Assembly: GCA_050299555.1 (NCBI GenBank)
Contig: JBNKWA010000052.1
Span: 1 to 21,301 of the forward strand
From: JBNKWA01 sp050299555
GTDB taxonomy: Bacteria; Pseudomonadota; Alphaproteobacteria; Rhodobacterales; Rhodobacteraceae
Direction of reading: 5' to 3'
DNA length: 21,301 nucleotides
Part shown: positions 15,732-21,301 of the stretch, one piece after another
Layout: the number at the start of each line of letters is the position of its first letter
Numbering within the stretch: position 1 is the stretch's first letter
Notes under the pieces: generated by a model
Database searches by the model: none
What the model saw: the letters and a program-made list of their open reading frames with translations, nothing else
What the model was told of the DNA's origin: nothing
Program-made: the position numbers and the translations under genes

Positions 15732-15830
15732 AGAGGACGGCACACGATCGACACCATAAGCGGCCACTGCGACGCAGCCGACCCCGGCCGCGGCGCCGAT
15801 GCCCACGGACTATCAGGGAGAGCAACCACC

Positions 15831-17099
15831 ATGACACTTGCACAGTCACTGACGGGCGCCTTTTCCGGCCTCGCCTTCCTTGCGGCCGCCGGCGCTGCCT
15901 CGGCCGACATCCTGTTCTGGTCGACCCAGGCCAAGCCGGTGGAAGAAACCCAGGCCATGCGCGAGCAGGTGCTGGCCGGCTTCGGCGAAGCGGTCGATTA
16001 TCAGGCCAATGACGGCGGCCCCTGGCTGACCCGCCTGCAGGCCGAGCTCGAGGCCGGCTCGGGCACCATCGACCTTCTCGGCGGACTGCACGGCGACTTC
16101 TCGGCCATGGATCCCGCCGACCTGGTGGATCTCGGCGACGTCGATCTCGGCGGCGCCACGGTGACCTTCGCTGATCTCGGCAAGCTCGGCACCGACCAGC
16201 AGCACTACCTGCCCTGGATGCAGGCCACCTACATCATGGCCGCCAACAAGAAGGCGCTGGAGCACCTGCCCGAGGGGGCCGACATCAACGCCCTGACCTA
16301 CGATCAGCTCATCGAATGGGCGGCGAATGTCGAGGCCGCCACCGGCGAGAAGAAGTTCGGCTTCCCCGCCGGCCCAGACGGGCTGAAGCACCGCTTCTTC
16401 CAGGGCTATCTCTACCCCTCCTACACCAACGGCGTGGTCCGCACCTTCGCCTCGGACGAGGCGGTGACGGCGTGGGAGAAGTTCCGCGAGCTCTGGTCGC
16501 ATACCAATCCCGGCTCGACCAACTTTTCGTTCATGCAGGAACAGCTTCTCAGCGAGGATGTCTGGATCGCCTTCGACCACACCGCGCGGCTGGCCAATGC
16601 CTTCAACGAGCGGCCTGACGATTTCGTCGCCTTCCCGGCGCCGGCCGGCCCCCATGGCCGCGGCTTCATGCCGGTGATCGCCGGCATCGCGATCCCGCGC
16701 ACCGCGCCCGACATGGAAGCCGCCAAGGCACTGGCCGCCTTCATGCTCAGGCCCGAGACCCAGATCGCGACGCTGCGCGCCACCAGCTTCTTCCCGGTGG
16801 TGGACGTGGAGTTCCCAGCCGACCTGCCGCCGGCGGTGCAGCTTTCGGGCGGCGCCATCGCGGCGATGAGCGGCGCGCCCGACGCCAACCCGGGCCTCTT
16901 GCCGGCGGGCCTCGGCGACAAGGGCGGCGACTTCAACCGCGTCTTCGTCGACAGCTTCGAGCGGATCGTGCTGGCCGGACAGGACATCCGTGCCGTGCTC
17001 GACGATCAGAAGCAGACGCTGATGGGCATCATGGAAGCGTCGGGTGCGCCTTGCTGGGCCCCGGACGCGCCCTCGGACGGCCCCTGCCCGGTCGAATGA
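15831..17099 (+). CDS. ABC transporter periplasmic solute-binding protein (family 1, carbohydrate type)
   Basis: This 422-residue protein is an extracellular solute-binding protein of the type that feeds sugar-type (CUT1-like) ABC importers. The N-terminal signal peptide has a hydrophobic stretch (about 6-22) and a probable cleavage after AASA (residue 25), leaving DILFWSTQ. The n-region has no Lys or Arg, which is unusual. The mature part has the bilobed family's features, such as GTIDLLGGLHGDF and the hinge-region stretch VIAGIAIPRTAPDMEAAK. Two cysteines lie close to the C-terminus. The ATG at 15831 follows AGGGAGAG at good spacing. It is first in an operon with two permeases, an ATPase and a GH63-like hydrolase, so its ligand is probably a glycosylated small solute. 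The exact ligand cannot be read from the sequence. Confidence 0.92.
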   Translation: MTLAQSLTGAFSGLAFLAAAGAASADILFWSTQAKPVEETQAMREQVLAGFGEAVDYQANDGGPWLTRLQAELEAGSGTIDLLGGLHGDFSAMDPADLVDLGDVDLGGATVTFADLGKLGTDQQHYLPWMQATYIMAANKKALEHLPEGADINALTYDQLIEWAANVEAATGEKKFGFPAGPDGLKHRFFQGYLYPSYTNGVVRTFASDEAVTAWEKFRELWSHTNPGSTNFSFMQEQLLSEDVWIAFDHTARLANAFNERPDDFVAFPAPAGPHGRGFMPVIAGIAIPRTAPDMEAAKALAAFMLRPETQIATLRATSFFPVVDVEFPADLPPAVQLSGGAIAAMSGAPDANPGLLPAGLGDKGGDFNRVFVDSFERIVLAGQDIRAVLDDQKQTLMGIMEASGAPCWAPDAPSDGPCPVE

Positions 17100-17109
17100 C
17101 GCCATCCGC

Positions 17110-17146
17110 GGCGGGCGCCCGGTCGAACCCCGGCCCGGCGCCCGCC
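17110..17146 (+). other. Strong inverted repeat between binding-protein and permease genes
   Basis: GGCGGGCGCC (17110-17119) and GGCGCCCGCC (17137-17146) form a perfect 10-bp GC-only stem with a 17-nt loop, 10 bp after the stop codon of the binding-protein gene. No T-run follows. Such hairpins in binding-protein-dependent operons often protect the upstream mRNA from 3' exonucleases or reduce read-through, so that the binding protein is made in excess over the membrane parts. Confidence 0.7.
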
Positions 17147-17178
17147 TTCCATGCGGTCCGACCCAAGGGAACGGCTCG

Positions 17179-18024
17179 ATGAATCCGCGCCTCTTGCCTT
17201 ACCTTCTGATCCTGCCGGTGACGCTGTTTCTGGCCGCGTTCTTCCTCTACCCGTTCATCCTCGTCGCCCGGCAGGCCTTCACCACCGACGGCGGCTGGTC
17301 GCTGAACAACTTCCACGAGGTGATCGGCTACTGGAAGTTCCCGATCTCGCTTCGCAACACGCTGCTGCTGACCGCGGTCGTGGTGCCGGTGCAACTGGCG
17401 CTGGCGCTGCTGATGGCCACCATGGTCAACCGGATGGAACGGGGGCGCGATCTTGTCCTCTACATCTGGACCATTCCCCTGGGTATTTCCGATCTCGCCG
17501 CCGGCATCATCTGGCTGGCGATCTTCGAGCAGTCGGGCTTCTTCAACTCCATGCTCGGCGGGCTGGGGCTGGTGGAACGCCCCTCGGGCTGGCTGACCTA
17601 CGAGCATCCCGGGGTCGTCTTCCTCGCCATCGCGCTGGCCGAGATCTGGCGCGCCACCGCCATCATGCTGGTGATCCTCGTGGCCGGCATCGGGCTGATC
17701 CCCAAGGAGTACTACGAGGCGGCCGAGGTCTTCGGGGCGTCGGCCTGGAAACGCTTCCTCAGGATCACGCTGCCGCTGCTCCGGCCGTCGCTGCAGACCG
17801 CGCTGATCCTGCGGGTGATCCTCGCCTTCGAGGTCTTCGCCGTGGTCGAGGCGCTTGGCGGCACCCTCTTCCCGGTGCTGATGGGCGAGACCTACGCCTA
17901 CCAGTTCGACCTCCAGAACAGCCGCGCCGCCGCCGCCATGGCGCTGATCATCCTGGCTATCTCGATCGGCTTCACGCTTGTGATCCTGCGTGCGCTGCGC
18001 GTTCCCAAGGGGGCCCGGATATGA
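17179..18024 (+). CDS. ABC transporter permease, MalF/UgpA type
   Basis: This is an inner-membrane subunit of the importer, with 281 residues. About six transmembrane segments are visible, near residues 7-30, 60-83, 92-116, 146-170, 208-225 and 252-270. The cytoplasmic EAA loop that contacts the ATPase is at about 180-199 (EAAEVFGASAWKRFLRITLP). The ATG at 17179 has AAGGGA upstream. Open frame extending further upstream has no hydrophobic or family-like content. It lies 79 bp after the binding-protein gene and overlaps the next permease by 4 nt (ATGA). Confidence 0.93.
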   Translation: MNPRLLPYLLILPVTLFLAAFFLYPFILVARQAFTTDGGWSLNNFHEVIGYWKFPISLRNTLLLTAVVVPVQLALALLMATMVNRMERGRDLVLYIWTIPLGISDLAAGIIWLAIFEQSGFFNSMLGGLGLVERPSGWLTYEHPGVVFLAIALAEIWRATAIMLVILVAGIGLIPKEYYEAAEVFGASAWKRFLRITLPLLRPSLQTALILRVILAFEVFAVVEALGGTLFPVLMGETYAYQFDLQNSRAAAAMALIILAISIGFTLVILRALRVPKGARI

Positions 18025-18866
18025 CCGCCGCCCCCGGTACCGACACCGCCGCGCCCGCCGACAGCCGCGGCGCCAGCCGGCTCCTGTTCCGCGCCTCGGT
18101 GCTCTTGCTCTGCGCCTGGGTGCTGGTGCCGATCTACTTCCTGGTGATCAACACGCTCTCCTCGCCCGAGGCGGTGAACGGCTACCCCAAATCCTTCTGG
18201 CCCGAATTCGACATGGGCAGCCTCAGCTTCTTCGCCAATTTCCAGGGCATCCTCGGCGCCCTGAAGAACTCGGCGCTGGTGGCCACCATCACCATGATCC
18301 TGTCGGTCGCCATCGGCGCTCCCGCCGGCTACGCGCTGTCGCGCTTCGACTTTCCCGGCAAGGCCGCCTTCCGCTTCCTGGTGCTGATGACCCGGGCCTT
18401 CCCGCTGCCGCTCCTGGCCCTGCCGCTGGCGGTCCTGTTCATCCGCACCGGGCTCGACGACACCGTCTTCGGCCTCGCGCTGGTCCACACCACCCTGGCC
18501 CTGCCCTTCGCGGTCCTGATCACCTTCTCGCTCTTCTCGGGCATCCCGGTCGAGCTTGAGGAGGCCGCCTGGACGCTGGGCTGCACCCGGCTGACCGCCT
18601 TCACCCGGGTGGTGCTGCCGCTGATCCTGCCCGGCATCGCCGCCTCGGCCATCTTCGCCTTCGTCATCTCGTGGAACGAGGTCTTCGCCGCCGCGGTGCT
18701 GACCATCGAGAACCGCACCCTGACCGCGTTCCTGCTGCAGAACCTCGACACCTCGCCCATTCATCTGAAGTTCGCCGGCGGCTTCATCCTCGTGGTGCCG
18801 GCGCTGATCTTCATCTTTGCCGTCCGCCGCTACCTCTTTGCGATGTGGGGCATCGCCAACCGCTGA
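18021..18866 (+). CDS. ABC transporter permease, MalG/UgpE type
   Basis: This is the second inner-membrane subunit, also of 281 residues. It forms the channel with the preceding permease. Hydrophobic segments are seen near residues 25-46, 83-105, 117-141, 149-172, 206-228 and 252-274. The EAA loop is at about 180-200 (EEAAWTLGCTRLTAFTRVVLP). The N-terminal 20 residues are Ala/Pro-rich and cytosolic. The ATG at 18021 overlaps the previous stop by 4 nt, which indicates coupled translation. The pairing of two distinct permeases is the usual CUT1 arrangement. Confidence 0.93.
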   Translation: MTAAPGTDTAAPADSRGASRLLFRASVLLLCAWVLVPIYFLVINTLSSPEAVNGYPKSFWPEFDMGSLSFFANFQGILGALKNSALVATITMILSVAIGAPAGYALSRFDFPGKAAFRFLVLMTRAFPLPLLALPLAVLFIRTGLDDTVFGLALVHTTLALPFAVLITFSLFSGIPVELEEAAWTLGCTRLTAFTRVVLPLILPGIAASAIFAFVISWNEVFAAAVLTIENRTLTAFLLQNLDTSPIHLKFAGGFILVVPALIFIFAVRRYLFAMWGIANR

Positions 18867-18884
18867 TCGCCCGGGAGACCGCCC

Positions 18885-19928
<1,044 letters not shown>

Positions 19929-19945
19929 GGGCAGGAGGACACGAC

Positions 19946-21226
19946 ATGGACATGATCGAGCAGGCCGCGGCCATCCTGGCCGAGAACGATCGCGGCACCT
20001 ACACCGTGCCCACGCGCGGCCTCTATCCCTTCCAGTGGAACTGGGACAGCTGCCTGACCGCCATCGGCCAGTCGCACCTCGACGAGGACCGCGCCTGGAC
20101 CGAGATCGAGACGCTTTTCGCCCATCAGTGGGATGACGGCATGGTCCCGCATATCGTCTTTCATGCCGAGGATGACGGCTATTTCCCGGGCCCCGAGGTC
20201 TGGGCGACGGGACGGCCGGTGCCGACATCGGGCATCACCCAGCCGCCGGTGGCCGGCTTTGCCGTGCGGCTCCTGCACGACCGCGCCAGGGACAAGGCCA
20301 TGGCCACGGCGCGCGCCGCCGCGCTGGTGCCCAGGATCGCCCGCTGGCACGACTGGTTCTACCGCTGCCGCGACCCCGAAGGCACCGGCCTGGTCGCCAT
20401 CCTGCACCCTTGGGAGTCGGGGCGCGACAATTCCATCGACTGGGACGACGCCTTCGAGCGGGTGCCCACCGAGGGGGTGGAGCCGTTCACCCGCCGCGAC
20501 ACCCAGCACGCCAATCCCGATCACCGCCCGACCCAGGCCCAGTACGAACGCTACATCTGGCTGCTGCAGCTCTTCCGGGGCCTCGGCTGGGACAATGCGC
20601 TCCTGCACGATGCCTCGCCCTTCCGCATCGTCGATCCGGGTTTCAACGCCATACTGCTGCGCTCGGCGGCGGATCTCGCCGGGCTGGCCGAGACGCTGGG
20701 AATGGACACGGTCGCCGCCGCCGAGCGGGCCCGGGCCGAGGCCGGCCTGAGGGCCATGGAAGGGCTGTGGAACGACCGCTTCGGCCAGTATGTCTGCCTC
20801 GACCGGGTCACCGGGCAGCAGATCGAAAGCGCCTCGGTGGGGGGCCTCCTGGCGGCTTTCGCCGACATCCCGGCCGGGCGCGCCTCGGCCATCGCCGCAC
20901 GGCTGGCCGCAATCGGCGGGCAGGTCACCTATCTGGTCCCCAGCCACGATCCCGCCGCGCCGGGCTATGACGGCCGCCGTTACTGGCGCGGCCCGGTCTG
21001 GCTGGTGGTCAACTACATGATCGCCCACGGCCTGGCACGGGCCGGCGAAAAGGCGGCCGCGTCGCGCGTGGTCGCGGACAGCCTGCGGCTGATCCGCGAC
21101 AGCGGCTTCGCCGAATATTACGACCCGGTCAGCGGCGAGCCCTGCGGCGGCACCAGCTTCACCTGGACCGCCGCCATGGTGTTGGAATTCCTTGCCGGCC
21201 CCCAGGGGGCGGACACCGCGCCCTGA
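19946..21226 (+). CDS. GH63/mannosylglycerate-hydrolase-like glycoside hydrolase, cytosolic
   Basis: This 426-residue protein looks like an (alpha/alpha)6-barrel hydrolase of the GH63 group that includes mannosylglycerate and glucosylglycerate hydrolases. Signatures are FQWNWDSC (29-36), WDDGMVPHI (62-70), HPWESGRDNSIDWDD (154-168), RYWRGPVW (345-352) and FAEYYDPVSG (388-397). By analogy with the characterised hydrolases, Asp161 and Glu390 are the likely catalytic acid/base pair. There is no signal peptide, so it would act on solute brought in by the transporter encoded just upstream. The ATG at 19946 has AGGAGG 7 nt upstream, after a 17-bp gap. The glycan specificity is unproven. Trehalase-like or other glucosidase activity is possible. 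Confidence 0.78.
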   Translation: MDMIEQAAAILAENDRGTYTVPTRGLYPFQWNWDSCLTAIGQSHLDEDRAWTEIETLFAHQWDDGMVPHIVFHAEDDGYFPGPEVWATGRPVPTSGITQPPVAGFAVRLLHDRARDKAMATARAAALVPRIARWHDWFYRCRDPEGTGLVAILHPWESGRDNSIDWDDAFERVPTEGVEPFTRRDTQHANPDHRPTQAQYERYIWLLQLFRGLGWDNALLHDASPFRIVDPGFNAILLRSAADLAGLAETLGMDTVAAAERARAEAGLRAMEGLWNDRFGQYVCLDRVTGQQIESASVGGLLAAFADIPAGRASAIAARLAAIGGQVTYLVPSHDPAAPGYDGRRYWRGPVWLVVNYMIAHGLARAGEKAAASRVVADSLRLIRDSGFAEYYDPVSGEPCGGTSFTWTAAMVLEFLAGPQGADTAP

Positions 21227-21258
21227 TCGCGCCCTGATCGCGCCCTGATCGCGCCCTG
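21218..21258. repeat. 11-bp tandem repeat GCGCCCTGATC at the end of the hydrolase gene
   Basis: Three full copies of GCGCCCTGATC (21218-21228, 21229-21239, 21240-21250) and eight bases of a fourth follow in tandem. The first copy contains the hydrolase stop codon. It is either a slippage-prone natural repeat or an assembly error near the contig edge. Confidence 0.9.
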
Positions 21259-21279
21259 CCTTGCGCCCGGGCGCGTGCG

Positions 21280-21301
21280 CCCCCCCCCCCCCCCCCCCCC
21301 C
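21280..21301. repeat. Run of 22 C at the right edge
   Basis: The window ends in 22 consecutive C. It is preceded by a perfect 12-bp palindrome GCGCCCGGGCGC (21263-21274), and GGGCG/CGCCC (21269-21273/21278-21282) could form a small hairpin. A long C homopolymer at a sequence end most often reflects a contig end or a sequencing artefact. It carries no coding sequence. Confidence 0.85.

Noticed and set aside
15697..15759. Possible 20-codon leader ORF upstream of the binding-protein gene
   Set aside because: It has no ribosome binding site, no unusual run of codons suggesting attenuation, and its start lies in the stem of the leader hairpin.
21263..21301. Rho-independent terminator after the hydrolase gene
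   Set aside because: The hairpin is short and is followed by a C-run rather than a T-run on the plus strand. The C-run itself is probably an edge artefact.

Overview
The window looks like a piece of a high-GC, Gram-negative, probably alphaproteobacterial chromosome. The Rhodobacterales or Rhodospirillales would fit. The grounds are the strong GC bias at third codon positions, the AGGAGG-type ribosome binding sites, the FNR-like box and the gene families present. This assignment is an inference, because there is no rRNA or other phylogenetic marker in the window. Both edges cut through context: a gene is truncated at base 1, and the right edge is a run of 22 C that looks like a contig end.

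Bases 1-14432 (minus strand) hold one long, tightly packed operon of 13 genes. In order of transcription these are: an FAD/NAD(P) oxidoreductase of the glutamate-synthase small-subunit type with a fused C-terminal ferredoxin domain; pyruvate:ferredoxin/flavodoxin oxidoreductase (nifJ type); a dihydroorotate-dehydrogenase-like flavoprotein; the four subunits of a bidirectional NAD-linked [NiFe] hydrogenase of group 3d type (hoxF, hoxU, hoxY, hoxH); its maturation protease; and hypA, hypB, hypC, hypD and the first part of hypE. Spacing runs from 8-nt overlaps to 21-nt gaps, so the genes are probably co-transcribed and many are translationally coupled. The layout suggests a module that connects pyruvate oxidation, NAD(P)H and H2. 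No free ferredoxin gene is present, and hypF is not in the window.

Upstream of this operon is a 107-bp gap (14433-14539). It contains an FNR-like box whose centre is placed as in a class II promoter relative to a -10-like hexamer. This predicts oxygen-regulated, anaerobic expression.

Bases 14540-21226 hold a separate sugar-type uptake locus. A LacI-family repressor (minus strand) is divergent from a plus-strand operon of a periplasmic binding protein, two permeases, an ATPase and a cytosolic GH63/mannosylglycerate-hydrolase-like enzyme. The 280-bp divergent region carries a near-perfect 20-bp palindrome with a central CG (LacI-type operator), a weaker second palindrome between candidate -35 and -10 boxes, and a 5'-UTR stem-loop. 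A strong inverted repeat separates the binding-protein gene from the permeases. The hydrolase suggests that the imported solute is a glycosylated small molecule such as glucosylglycerate or mannosylglycerate, but the substrate is not proven by the sequence.

No tRNA, rRNA, CRISPR array, insertion sequence or attachment site was seen.
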